DNA of 64,000 nt from Hyphomonas sp. (lineage in GTDB: Bacteria; Pseudomonadota; Alphaproteobacteria; Caulobacterales; Hyphomonadaceae): positions 1 to 64,000 of the forward strand of contig VMTE01000018.1 of NCBI GenBank assembly GCA_013791775.1, written 5' to 3'. A model generated the notes under the pieces. The model ran no database searches. It was not told the origin of the DNA and saw only the letters and a program-made list of their open reading frames with translations. The position numbers and the translations under genes were made by a program. This document shows positions 54,946 through 63,825 of this stretch, one piece after another (the stretch's first letter is position 1; each line of letters opens with the position of its first letter).

Positions 54946-55263
54946 TCAGATCGCGGCTGCGACCACAAGAACGATCACGACAAGGCCAACGATGGCGAGC
55001 ATGTTGTTGGTGGACATGCCGGCATTGTAGGCTTCCGCTTCTTCAGGGGTCACGAGCTGAACCGTGTAGCCCTGTTCCTGGTAGGCAACGACCGTGGCGG
55101 CCTCTTCCGACGACAGGCCGTAGGATTGCAGGTCAGCGCTGCTGAACGGCTGGGCTTCAACGCTGCGGAACTGGGCGGCAGGGGCTTCGGCGAACGCGAA
55201 CGGCGCCGCGACTTGCGAGATGGCAAAGGCGGCGGCGATGGCTGCGGGAAAATGAATTCTCAT
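54946..55263 (-). CDS. Small exported protein with C-terminal membrane helix (PA2779-like)
   Basis: 105 residues; ATG 55263 has GAGGA eight bases upstream. A signal peptide ends FAFA-EA, a short soluble part contains LQSYGLSSEEAATVVAYQEQ, and a C-terminal helix (NNMLAIVGLVVIVLVVAAAI) reaches the last residue. Size and layout match the PA2779 family that accompanies PA2778 peptidases, although overall similarity is low. It may be the peptidase's substrate, partner or membrane anchor. Confidence 0.65.
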   Translation of the reverse strand: MRIHFPAAIAAAFAISQVAAPFAFAEAPAAQFRSVEAQPFSSADLQSYGLSSEEAATVVAYQEQGYTVQLVTPEEAEAYNAGMSTNNMLAIVGLVVIVLVVAAAI

Positions 55264-55293
55264 GGAGTCGTCCTCTTTCGTTGCTTTGACCAG

Positions 55294-55335
55294 AAAACCC
55301 GCAAGCCACTTCAGCCCCCGCTTTACGGGGCTTGC
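55294..55335 (-). terminator. Probable terminator of dcd
   Basis: On the minus strand GCAAGCC pairs with GGCTTGC around an inner hairpin (CCCCG-TAAAG-CGGGG), followed by GGGTTTTC. It lies 73 bases after the dcd stop and just before the ribosome site of the small exported protein, so attenuation of the downstream pair is also possible. Confidence 0.5.
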
Positions 55336-55407
55336 AGCGAGGGGAATCTGATGACCGCCTGTTGGCGCAGTCTTCAATTCAACGCACGAAGGCAAAGGAA
55401 GTTCCGG

Positions 55408-56445
55408 TCAGACCCCGAAATGCTTCGACAGTTTCAGGCCCTGGCCCTGATAATTTGAGCCCTGACCGCCATACAATGCCTTCGGTCGCGCGCTCATGGG
55501 CTCGTAGATCAGCTTCGCTACCGGCTGGCCGTGCTCGAGGATGAAGGGCACATCGCGCGAGCGAACTTCGAGCACGGCGCGGCTACCGGCCTTGTTCATC
55601 CCGAAACCCGGGTCGAAGAAGCCCGCATAGTGCGCGCGGAACTCGCCCAGCTCGGGTGCAATCGGCGCCATCTCGGCGGCTTCGTCCGGAGCGACCTTCA
55701 CTGTTTCGCGGCTGACGAGGATGTAGAACTCCTCTGGATTCAGCACGATGCGGCCATTGCGCGGATAGACCGGTTCCCAGAACTGGCTCGCCTCATGCGC
55801 GCCCACCGCGCGCAGGTCGATGACGCCGGAATGGTGCTTCGCGCGGTAACCGGCCGGTTGACCCGCCGGCGGCTCAAGGTCGATCGAAACGACCTTTTCC
55901 TTCAGCGTCTCCGGTTTTCTGCGTTTGAACCGCAGCTGGGCCAGGCGGTCGCCGGGGCGGACCATGATCGGGAAGGTACGCGGGCTGACTTCCAGGTAGA
56001 GCGGTCCGGAATAGCCGGTGACGACTTCGTCAAAGGCTTTCCCGCGATTCGTCACGAGGCGTGTGAACACGTCGATCCGGCCTGTGGAACTTTTCGGGTT
56101 GGCACGTGCGGCAAGGCCGGCCGGCAGGCGAAGCGACTCCTGCAGGGGCACCAGATAGACGCAGCCCGTCTCCAGCACCGCGCCCTTGTCGGTCAGGTCG
56201 ATCCGGTGGAGGTGGACGCCCGGATCCTGCAGCAGATCCGCCACGGCGCGGTCCTTTCCGGGCAGGAAACTGGCGCGCAAGCGGTAGGCATCTTCGGCGA
56301 GGCGCAAGTCCAGGCTGGCCGGTTGGACCTGACCCGGCTCAAGCGCCAGCGTGCAGCGGATCGCTCCGTTCGCCTCCAGAGCTTCAATTTCGAAGTCGGG
56401 AAGAACCCCGGCCGAATCCGCCATCACTTGCACCCCATAGGCCAT
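55408..56445 (-). CDS. dcd: 2'-deoxycytidine 5'-triphosphate deaminase, two-domain alphaproteobacterial form
   Basis: 345 residues from ATG 56445 (ATG 56424 also possible). The protein is a tandem of two dCTP-deaminase/dUTPase-fold halves; the first holds ARANPKSSTGRIDVFTRLVT, the second GFFDPGFGMNKAGSRAVLEV. Typical Dcd is about 190 residues, so this is the double-length form common in alphaproteobacteria. It supplies dUTP for thymidylate synthesis. It diverges from metZ with only 44 bases between the starts. Confidence 0.9.
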   Translation of the reverse strand: MAYGVQVMADSAGVLPDFEIEALEANGAIRCTLALEPGQVQPASLDLRLAEDAYRLRASFLPGKDRAVADLLQDPGVHLHRIDLTDKGAVLETGCVYLVPLQESLRLPAGLAARANPKSSTGRIDVFTRLVTNRGKAFDEVVTGYSGPLYLEVSPRTFPIMVRPGDRLAQLRFKRRKPETLKEKVVSIDLEPPAGQPAGYRAKHHSGVIDLRAVGAHEASQFWEPVYPRNGRIVLNPEEFYILVSRETVKVAPDEAAEMAPIAPELGEFRAHYAGFFDPGFGMNKAGSRAVLEVRSRDVPFILEHGQPVAKLIYEPMSARPKALYGGQGSNYQGQGLKLSKHFGV

Positions 56446-56489
56446 CAGGCATAAGTCCCTCTCCCGGAAACACAAGGATGAGCGCTGAC

Positions 56490-57692
56490 ATGGCTGACGC
56501 ACCCGGCTCAGATGACCCAAGGAACTGGAAGCCCGCCACCCAGGCGGTGCGCGGCGGCCTCATGCGGTCTCAATTTGGCGAAATCTCCGAGGCGATCTTC
56601 CTGACCTCCGGCTATGCCTACGACTCGGCCGAGCAGGCCGAAGCCCGCATGGCCGGCAAAGAGCCGGGCTTCGTCTATTCGCGTTATGGCAGCCCGACGG
56701 CCGAGATGCTGCAACAGCGCCTCTGCCTGATCGAAGGCGCCGAGGCTTGCCGGGTCACCGGTTCGGGCATGGGCGCCATCTCGTCGGCCATTCTGGCTCC
56801 CCTGAAGGCGGGCGACCGGGTCGTTGCGGCCACCGCGCTCTTCGGATCCTGCCGCTGGATCCTCGCCAACCAGATGCCGAAATTCGGCATCGAGACCTGT
56901 TTCGTGGACGGCGCCGACATGGACGCCTGGGCGCGCGAGATCGGCAAGGGCTGCCAGCTCGTACTGATCGAGAGCCCCGCCAACCCGTTGCTCGACGGGG
57001 TCGATATCGCTGCGGTCGCTAAGCTCTGCAAACAGGCCGGCGCGCTGCTGGTCGTGGACAACGTCTTCGCCACACCGGTGCTGCAGCGTCCGTTGGACCT
57101 TGGCGCCGATGTCGTGGCCTACTCGGCGACCAAGCACATGGATGGGCAAGGCCGCGTCCTCGCCGGCGCAATCCTGACCCACGAAAAGCTGATGACGGAC
57201 GTGTACGATCCCTGGCTGCGCCATATCGGCCCGGCCTGTTCGCCGTTCAATGCCTGGGTGGTGCTCAAGGGCCTCGAGACGATGCAGCTGCGCGTCGAGG
57301 CGCAAAGCCGAATCGCCGCAACACTTGCCGATCTCGTGGCGGACCACCCCGCCGTGCGCGCCGTGCGTTACCCGCACCGCAAGGATCACCCACATTACGA
57401 AATACATAAGCGGCAGATGAAGTCCGGCGGAACGCTGATGGCGATCTCGCTCAAAGGCGGCCAGGACGCCGCGTTCCGTTTCCTCAACGGGCTCAGGATT
57501 GCCGATATCTGCAACAATCTGGGTGATACGAAGACGCTTGCCTGCCATCCATCCACGACGACCCACCGGGCCCTCTCGGACGCCGAACAGGCCGCGATGG
57601 GGCTCGACCGCAGCTGGGTGCGCGTGTCCGTTGGGCTTGAAGATGTCGAGGATCTTGCGGCAGACTTCTCGGGCGCGCTTAACGCGCTGTGA
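56490..57692 (+). CDS. metZ: O-succinylhomoserine sulfhydrylase
   Basis: 400 residues; ATG 56490 is preferred to ATG 56478 because AAGGATGAG lies at proper spacing. It is a PLP enzyme that makes homocysteine from O-succinylhomoserine and sulfide. The PLP Lys is in AYSATKHMDGQGRVLAG, and the family blocks FVYSRYGSPTAEMLQQRL, VLIESPANPLLDGVDI and ACHPSTTTHRAL are present. The GQGRV after the Lys marks MetZ over cystathionine gamma-synthase. Confidence 0.93.
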   Translation: MADAPGSDDPRNWKPATQAVRGGLMRSQFGEISEAIFLTSGYAYDSAEQAEARMAGKEPGFVYSRYGSPTAEMLQQRLCLIEGAEACRVTGSGMGAISSAILAPLKAGDRVVAATALFGSCRWILANQMPKFGIETCFVDGADMDAWAREIGKGCQLVLIESPANPLLDGVDIAAVAKLCKQAGALLVVDNVFATPVLQRPLDLGADVVAYSATKHMDGQGRVLAGAILTHEKLMTDVYDPWLRHIGPACSPFNAWVVLKGLETMQLRVEAQSRIAATLADLVADHPAVRAVRYPHRKDHPHYEIHKRQMKSGGTLMAISLKGGQDAAFRFLNGLRIADICNNLGDTKTLACHPSTTTHRALSDAEQAAMGLDRSWVRVSVGLEDVEDLAADFSGALNAL

Positions 57693-57717
57693 AGAGTGGA
57701 TTACCTAGCCTCACCCG

Positions 57718-58134
57718 ATGGCCCGACGTCCTGCGCCTCCGCAATATGAAGCCGTGACGGACGGTGTGCGCATCCGCGTACGTCCACGTTTCCTGCACGA
57801 CGAGTCCGAGCCCGGCCGTGCCCGGTTCATGTGGTCGTACACGGTCGAAGTCGAGAATGAGAGTGCGCAGGTCTGGACCATCGCCCGCCGGCATTGGAAG
57901 ATCATCGATTCCGCCGGGCGTCTGCAAGCTGTGGACGGAGACGGCGTAATCGGCCAGACGCCGACCCTGGGACCGGGCGAGCGCTTCACCTACATGTCAG
58001 GCGCACCGCTCGCGACGCCGTCCGGCATGATGAGCGGAACATATGATCTCGTTGGCGAGGACGGCCGGGAAATGGTCGCCGTGATCCCGGCCTTTTCGCT
58101 CGACAGTCCGTACGATACGTCGCGGCCGAGCTGA
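57718..58134 (+). CDS. apaG: ApaG domain protein
   Basis: 138 residues from ATG 57718, 25 bases after metZ. ApaG is a fibronectin-III-like fold protein linked to Co/Mg resistance and AppppA levels. Signature blocks: TVEVENESAQVWTIARRHWKI, DGDGVIGQTPTLGPGERFTY, and MSGTYDLVGEDGREMV. Length is slightly above E. coli ApaG (125). Confidence 0.93.
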   Translation: MARRPAPPQYEAVTDGVRIRVRPRFLHDESEPGRARFMWSYTVEVENESAQVWTIARRHWKIIDSAGRLQAVDGDGVIGQTPTLGPGERFTYMSGAPLATPSGMMSGTYDLVGEDGREMVAVIPAFSLDSPYDTSRPS

Positions 58135-58139
58135 CGGGC

Positions 58140-59189
58140 TTACTTCACTTTGCGCGGAATGCCGGCCATCGGTTCGCCCGTGTCGATGACGTGAAAATTC
58201 AGTGCGATGAACTCAGCCGTGAACAGGGCCTGCAGGTCGCCGGGGGCGAGGACACCCTCCCAGGCCGCAAGCTGTTCCGGGCCGCTCTCGGCGAACAGTA
58301 CCGTGGCGCCGGCTTCGTCCACAAGAATGGCTCCGTACTCCTGAAGCGCCCTGGCGACGACTTTCGCGCTCGGCGAGAGGAGCGTGTTGTCGATGTCATA
58401 GTCCGGGTTCAACTGGATTCGCGCGCCCATCGGCAGTCCGAGATGACGCTCGCTGGCGGCATCAGCGGCACCCAGCGCGGTGCTGGCCGGTGGCAGGAAC
58501 TTGCCGGTCTGGGCGAGCGGATAGGCAAAGGCCAGCGCATGGTCGATGCGCCCGGCTTTGACTTCCTCGACCCGGATCAGGCCCGCCATCAAGGGTATGC
58601 CCGATGGCCGGGCGCCAGCTGACAGGTCGCTGCGCTCGGCTTTCATCCACGGCATCGAAACGCCGGTTCCGGAAAGGTCCACGGCGGCGCCGAAGCCGGC
58701 GAACCAGTCTCCTTGCAGTGTCTTGCCAAGCTGGCGCGTGTCCCAGGCCAGGTTGCGGACCGGATCAACCAGCGTGAAATAGTTGCTCTGAGCCGGCGTC
58801 GCGTCTTCGGGCAGTGCGTCGGCCGGCAGCGGTACGCGTTCGCCGGGCTCGAAACCCGGGCCATATCGGCCGGGATAGAGTGCGCGGACGGCGCGCTTCG
58901 GCGCTTTCGAAGAGTCGAAGTATTTAACCATGACCGACCATTCGGGCATGTTCACATACAGGTCGCCGCCAACGCCGAGATCTGCGACGAGTACGTCTGA
59001 TTTCGGGTCAATCTTGGCGTCTGCAGGGATCCTGGTGTTCCAGGGGCTGTCAGCCGAAAACGGGCGCCATCCCGGTGCGGCAGACGCCGGTACGGTCAGG
59101 GCGGTCGGGGGTATCTGGCCGGTCTGGGCACATCCGGTCATCAGGGCGGCGCCGAGCAGGGCAACCGCTGGAAATATCTGGCGCAACAT
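58140..59189 (-). CDS. Lipoprotein of unknown function
   Basis: 349 residues from ATG 59189; the signal sequence ends in the lipobox LMTGC-A. The mature part opens WRPFSADSPWNTRIPADAKI and later has ARPSGIPLMAGLIRVEEVKAG and IDHALAFAYP. That last pattern also occurs in secreted proteins of actinobacteria of unknown role, so this is probably a shared extracytoplasmic domain, perhaps carbohydrate-related. It diverges from the TonB receptor gene. Confidence 0.65.
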   Translation of the reverse strand: MLRQIFPAVALLGAALMTGCAQTGQIPPTALTVPASAAPGWRPFSADSPWNTRIPADAKIDPKSDVLVADLGVGGDLYVNMPEWSVMVKYFDSSKAPKRAVRALYPGRYGPGFEPGERVPLPADALPEDATPAQSNYFTLVDPVRNLAWDTRQLGKTLQGDWFAGFGAAVDLSGTGVSMPWMKAERSDLSAGARPSGIPLMAGLIRVEEVKAGRIDHALAFAYPLAQTGKFLPPASTALGAADAASERHLGLPMGARIQLNPDYDIDNTLLSPSAKVVARALQEYGAILVDEAGATVLFAESGPEQLAAWEGVLAPGDLQALFTAEFIALNFHVIDTGEPMAGIPRKVK

Positions 59190-59415
59190 CGATTTGGTCT
59201 CCGAACGCAGTTCAGCCCAGGATGTTGCAAGATGCCTGCCAGCTCGCCTCGCAGACGAAATCGCAACAAAATCAGCCGCATTGGTGAACGACCAGTCTGC
59301 CACGGCTTTACCATCCCGGCGATTGCCCTCTTCAGCGTCAGGCGCTAACCGGGCGGCGAAGCGGCTGGGGTGCCCCCGGTCCGCACGGACTTTGTCCAGT
59401 GGCAATTGGAATGTG

Positions 59416-61563
59416 ATGGAATTCAGGATGCGCTTGCCAGGTTCGCTGCTTTCGTTCGCCGTCATGGCCACCGCCGGATCGGTTCCGGGGCTGGGTGCAG
59501 CGCTGGCTCAAACGGGGCCCGCCAGCGCGGGCGAGGACCGGTATGAAGCGGTGATCGTAACGGCGCGGCGCCGTCAGGAAGCCGTCAATTCGGTTCCGGA
59601 AACCCTGACGGTCTTCCAGCGTGACGACATTGACCGCATTGGCATCTCGAATCTCAGGGATGTGGCAAACCTCACGCCGAACTTCACCCTTCTGGACAAT
59701 TACCGGCCCGGTCTGGAGCGATTCCAGATCCGCGGGCTGATCTCGCCACAAGTGGGCGAGCCCCCCTTGGCACTTCTGGTTGACGGGATTACGGCGCCCG
59801 ACACGGAGTTCATAAACCAGAACCTGTTTGACATCGCCCGCATCGAAGTGCTGCGCGGTCCGCAAGGGGCGATCTACGGGCGCAGCGCCGTGGGCGGGGC
59901 GATCAACATCGTCACCGTGGAGCCCACCGCCGAGTTTCAGGCCAGCCTTCGGGGTAGCCTCGCCAATGGAGCGACGCATGAAGTGTCAGGGACGATGTCC
60001 GGGCCGCTCGTCCCGGACAAGCTGCGGTTCAGAGTTGGCGGCTACTACAGTGAAAGCGATGGCCTGATCGAGAATGCCTTTGCCGGGGAAGGCGCGGACG
60101 CGTCCCGCCAGCGCGGCATCTTCGCGCAGATCAATGCGGACCTTGCGCCCGCAACACGCATGACGATGCGCGCGCAATACAGTCATTCCGTGGACGGAAT
60201 AGGCTACTACAATGCCGCAACCACGACACGGGATTCGATTGAGGATTTCTCGGTGCCCGTCTCGCAGAACGTGCTGGGCGACAACGAGCGCGAGGTGGTC
60301 CAGATCAGCTCGAAGTTCGAACACGATTTCGAGTTTGCGACCTTGTCGCTGGCGGGCGGCTTCTCCAAGGCAGACGATGATGGAATTGCCGACGGCGATA
60401 TCATTTCAGCCCCAAGCGACGGCGCGACCTTCTTTCCGAACTGGCAGCAAGCGCTGGATGCCTATGAGGCCTGGACGGCCGAGGGGCGCCTGACCTCGAG
60501 CGGCGACGGACGGCTGAGCTGGGCGCTCGGCAGTTTCTTCCAGGACAAGAACCGGGTCAGTTCGTTCAGCGTGTACGACGATCCGGCCGGCACGGCGCGT
60601 CTCACCCGCGCAGACCTTTCACCGGCCCTGTTGCTGTTTGCGATCATGGACGATAACAGCAGCCGTTCCTGGGCGCTCTCGGCCGAGACAACTTATGCGT
60701 TCACGGACAAGCTGTCTCTGAGCGTCGCCGGGCGGTTCGATGAGGACCACCGCCGGTCGGTCGATCCCCGGGACATCGCAGCAACGCTCTCCAAGGCGAC
60801 GTTCAGCGAGTTCCAGCCGAAGGTTTCGGTGTCTTACCGCGCGGCGCCGAACGTGCTGGCCTATGCGGGCTACTCGCGCGGTTTCCGCAGTGGCGGGTTC
60901 AACGAATACAGCCCGGTCGTCTCCCGCCAGTTCGAAGCGGAGATCACCGACAGCTATGAGCTTGGTGTGAAGTCGTCGGCATGGAACGGCCGGCTGACGG
61001 TCGATGCGGCTGTCTTCCGAAATGAACAGGATGACGCGCAGTTCACGCGGTTCAATCCGGCGAGCTTCACGCTCGAGAATGTCGGTATCGACCGCGTACG
61101 CTCGCAGGGCGCCGAGATTGAAGTCAGTATACGGCCGGTGGACAGTTTGCATGTGCGGTTCGGCGCTGGATTTGTGGATTCCGAGATTGAGGCATTTGCG
61201 CGCGATCCCTCGCTGGTGGGATCGAAGATGCCTTATGTGTCCGATTACAATTCAGCGCTGATGCTGGACTATGAAGAGCCGGTCTCGGGAGAGGTAAGCG
61301 TCACCGGCTATCTTGCTTACCGGACCGTCGGTCCCCGGAGTTTCAATCTGGATTTTCCGGATCTGCGCGCGGCGTCGCATGAGTTCGTCGATCTCAGGGC
61401 GGGCCTGCGCGGCGCGAACTGGCGTGTCACGGCATTCGCCGAGAACCTCTTTGACGAGCGCCAGCCGGAGGATGTTTTCGGGTTGTTCAACGGCGCTGTT
61501 GAGCTTGCCCGGCAACCGAACCGTCCCCGCAAATACGGCATCGAGCTGCGCCGGGATTTCTGA
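59416..61563 (+). CDS. TonB-dependent receptor
   Basis: 715 residues from ATG 59416 (ATG 59428 also possible). A signal peptide ends AALA-QT. The plug domain starts EAVIVTARRRQEAVNSVPETL and contains IEVLRGPQGAIYGRSAVGGAINIV. The barrel ends in YGIELRRDF with the required C-terminal Phe. No N-terminal signalling domain is present. Substrate unknown; it diverges from the orphan lipoprotein, suggesting joint regulation, and converges on the queuine operon, where a role in importing queuosine compounds would be speculation. Confidence 0.9.
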   Translation: MEFRMRLPGSLLSFAVMATAGSVPGLGAALAQTGPASAGEDRYEAVIVTARRRQEAVNSVPETLTVFQRDDIDRIGISNLRDVANLTPNFTLLDNYRPGLERFQIRGLISPQVGEPPLALLVDGITAPDTEFINQNLFDIARIEVLRGPQGAIYGRSAVGGAINIVTVEPTAEFQASLRGSLANGATHEVSGTMSGPLVPDKLRFRVGGYYSESDGLIENAFAGEGADASRQRGIFAQINADLAPATRMTMRAQYSHSVDGIGYYNAATTTRDSIEDFSVPVSQNVLGDNEREVVQISSKFEHDFEFATLSLAGGFSKADDDGIADGDIISAPSDGATFFPNWQQALDAYEAWTAEGRLTSSGDGRLSWALGSFFQDKNRVSSFSVYDDPAGTARLTRADLSPALLLFAIMDDNSSRSWALSAETTYAFTDKLSLSVAGRFDEDHRRSVDPRDIAATLSKATFSEFQPKVSVSYRAAPNVLAYAGYSRGFRSGGFNEYSPVVSRQFEAEITDSYELGVKSSAWNGRLTVDAAVFRNEQDDAQFTRFNPASFTLENVGIDRVRSQGAEIEVSIRPVDSLHVRFGAGFVDSEIEAFARDPSLVGSKMPYVSDYNSALMLDYEEPVSGEVSVTGYLAYRTVGPRSFNLDFPDLRAASHEFVDLRAGLRGANWRVTAFAENLFDERQPEDVFGLFNGAVELARQPNRPRKYGIELRRDF

Positions 61564-61573
61564 GCCGCGAAGT

Positions 61574-62554
61574 TCAGTAGAAGTATGAACGGCACACGTG
61601 AAGGCGCCTCGGGCTCGAGGCAGATTGCCGGTCGCCCTGGTTCCACAGCGCAAAATCGATTTCCCGGGCCGTCACGGAAATGCCTTTGCGCTGGAGCTCC
61701 TGGCGCAGCAGCTCGCAGGCGACGATACTGTTCGCGCGAAGCTCTGTTTCGGCGCGGCTGCCCATGTGGAGGTCTTCGCCTGCCTCAATGCGCGTCGAAA
61801 GATCGTCCGCATACACGAGAATGCCCTCTGCCTCGAGAATGAAGGGCAGCATGTTGTCGGCAAACACTGTGAGGCGGTCCAGCTCCTGAATGTGCAGGGC
61901 GGCGAGACCGTCTTCGGACGCTGCGATGGCGATATCCTGCACGCAGATCTGCGCCCGTTTCAAAAAGCTGACTTCACGCCCGTCGAGCAGCGCCTTGTCG
62001 CGGAACATCGGCATCCGGCACAATTGGGCGACCATTCCGGAGGCGGTGTGATCGCTGACCGACAGAATGTTGCGGAAACGTCCGCCGAGAACCTCGTCCG
62101 TAAACCGCCCCAGCTCGCGCAGGGCGTCCGCGAACCAGATCGTCAGCTGTGCAAGTGCGGGGTCTGCCGTCTGACCTAGAATATCAGAGACCTGTCCCGG
62201 CCGCATGGCCTTGAGAACGTCCGGCGACGGAACACCGTCGCGCACAATCCAGTCGCGCAAGGCCGTTGCCACGGCGTAGTAACCCTGCTCGCCCCTGTAG
62301 GGCGCCAGATGCCCGAAGAAACCCGATCCGAAATTCAGCGTGTCGAGCACCAGAAAATAGGCAACCGTTTCTTCCGGCTCGCCAAGCAGATGATGTGGCG
62401 TGTGGCGCATGGTGGAGGGAAGCGCGGCCGCGAGGGAGCCGGCGACATGCGAAAGGCGAGACGTGTCGATGCGCACCAACCGGGACGCCTCTGTCGCCCG
62501 AAAGCAACTTGGCAATACGTCGCCGAGACGTCCGTGCCCGGCCGGCTGCGTCAT
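61574..62554 (-). CDS. qng1: Queuosine 5'-phosphate N-glycosylase/hydrolase (DUF2419/Qng1 family)
   Basis: 326 residues. Its ATG overlaps the tgt stop (ATGA). Family blocks include YFLVLDTLNFGSGFF near the N-terminus, where the Asp and Asn belong to the nucleoside-binding site, and LTVFADNMLPFIL with EIDFALWNQG towards the C-terminus. Eukaryotic and some bacterial Qng1 proteins release queuine from queuosine 5'-monophosphate. Adjacency to tgt and a YhhQ-type transporter strongly supports queuine salvage. Confidence 0.82.
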   Translation of the reverse strand: MTQPAGHGRLGDVLPSCFRATEASRLVRIDTSRLSHVAGSLAAALPSTMRHTPHHLLGEPEETVAYFLVLDTLNFGSGFFGHLAPYRGEQGYYAVATALRDWIVRDGVPSPDVLKAMRPGQVSDILGQTADPALAQLTIWFADALRELGRFTDEVLGGRFRNILSVSDHTASGMVAQLCRMPMFRDKALLDGREVSFLKRAQICVQDIAIAASEDGLAALHIQELDRLTVFADNMLPFILEAEGILVYADDLSTRIEAGEDLHMGSRAETELRANSIVACELLRQELQRKGISVTAREIDFALWNQGDRQSASSPRRLHVCRSYFY

Positions 62555-63825
62555 TCGCCGAGCCAGACGCTTCGAGCCGGCTCCAGCGAGCCCGCTTTCA
62601 GGCCCGCGCGCACATCGGTCATCACCCGGTTCATGGTTGCAATATTGTGCGTCGTCAGAAGGATCTGCGCGAGCGTCTCGCGCGCTTTCAGCAAGTGATG
62701 AATGTAGCTCCGGCTCACCGTCTGGCAGGCCTCGCACGGACACTCCGGGTCAATCGGTGACACGTCATGCCGGAAGATCGCGTTGCGCAGGTTCAGCGCG
62801 GGCTCGCGCTTGTGGATGCCGCAATCGGCCGCGATCTGCGCCGGAACAAGCGCCCAGCCATGGCGCGCCGCCCGCGTGGGCGAAACACAATCAAATGTAT
62901 CAATGCCGAAGGGAACACAGCGGAATATGTCTTCGATACCGCCGATGCCGAGCAGGTGGATAGGTTTCTCGCAATTGAGACCTTCCGCAGCGAACTCGAC
63001 CACCTCGTACATCTGGGACTTGGAATTGCCGAGGCTGCCGCCCACAGCGAATCCGAAGAAGGGCTGTGCACGGAGGGCCTCTGCAGCGCGCTTTCTCAGG
63101 TCCGGATAAACGCCGCCCTGGGAGATTCCGTAAAGGCCCTGCGCGCCGGCAGAGCCGTGGCGGGGCGCGTAGCCGTCGGTGGGCTCTGCATAGAAGGCGA
63201 GGGAGCGTTCCGTCCAGCGCTGAGTGCGGGCGAGTGAGGCTTCTGTATAGTTCCGGTCCACATGGAACGGCGTGCATTCATCGAAGGTCAGGATGATGTC
63301 GGCGCCGAGCAGGCGTTGTACACGGATGGAGCTCTCCGGTGTCAGCATCACGCGGCCGCCATCGATATAGGAACGAAACGCGACGCCTTCCTCGGTGATG
63401 CGAAGCACGGCCTTCTTGTGGGTCTCGACCTTTCTGGCGCTCTTGATCTCGTCGGCGACACCGCCATGAGCGAGAGAGAAGACCTGGAATCCGCCGCTGT
63501 CGGTCAGGAACGGGCCGTCCCAGCCGGAGAATTTGTGCAACCCGCCGTGGTCGGCCACGATCTGGGCGCCGGGCTGCAGCATCAGGTGGTAGGTGTTCGA
63601 CAGGATGATCTGGGTATTCGATGCCTTGACGGACGACATGGGCACAGCCTTCACGTTGGCTTTGGTGCCACAGAAAATAAAGGCAGGCGTCTCGACGATG
63701 CCATGCGGCGTCTGGAGCCGGCCCAGACGCGCCTTGCCGATCGCGGGGCAGGGCGTGGCATCGAAACGAAAACCGGGAAGTTCAGGATCTTCCCACGTCG
63801 TGGCGGGTTGCATTTGTCCGGTCAT
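62551..63825 (-). CDS. tgt: tRNA-guanine transglycosylase, possibly queuine-specific
   Basis: 424 residues; GAGGAGG seven bases before ATG 63825. It exchanges G34 of GUN-anticodon tRNAs for a 7-deazaguanine base. The acid/base Asp is in FLTDSGGFQVF and the nucleophile Asp in IDTFDCVSPTRAARHG; the zinc site is ECPCEACQTVSRSYIHHLL. It is about 50 residues longer than E. coli Tgt. In the substrate-pocket loop it reads GGSLGNSKSQM, where E. coli has GGLAVGEPKADM-type sequence; SKSQ resembles the eukaryotic queuine enzyme as I recall it. With Qng1 and YhhQ this suggests use of salvaged queuine rather than preQ1. Confidence 0.92.
   Translation of the reverse strand: MTGQMQPATTWEDPELPGFRFDATPCPAIGKARLGRLQTPHGIVETPAFIFCGTKANVKAVPMSSVKASNTQIILSNTYHLMLQPGAQIVADHGGLHKFSGWDGPFLTDSGGFQVFSLAHGGVADEIKSARKVETHKKAVLRITEEGVAFRSYIDGGRVMLTPESSIRVQRLLGADIILTFDECTPFHVDRNYTEASLARTQRWTERSLAFYAEPTDGYAPRHGSAGAQGLYGISQGGVYPDLRKRAAEALRAQPFFGFAVGGSLGNSKSQMYEVVEFAAEGLNCEKPIHLLGIGGIEDIFRCVPFGIDTFDCVSPTRAARHGWALVPAQIAADCGIHKREPALNLRNAIFRHDVSPIDPECPCEACQTVSRSYIHHLLKARETLAQILLTTHNIATMNRVMTDVRAGLKAGSLEPARSVWLGE

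Noticed and set aside
56106-56489. N-terminal extension of metZ across the dcd gene
   Set aside because: The extension is Pro/Arg-rich shadow sequence overlapping dcd; conserved MetZ sequence begins near 56520 and a ribosome site supports 56490.
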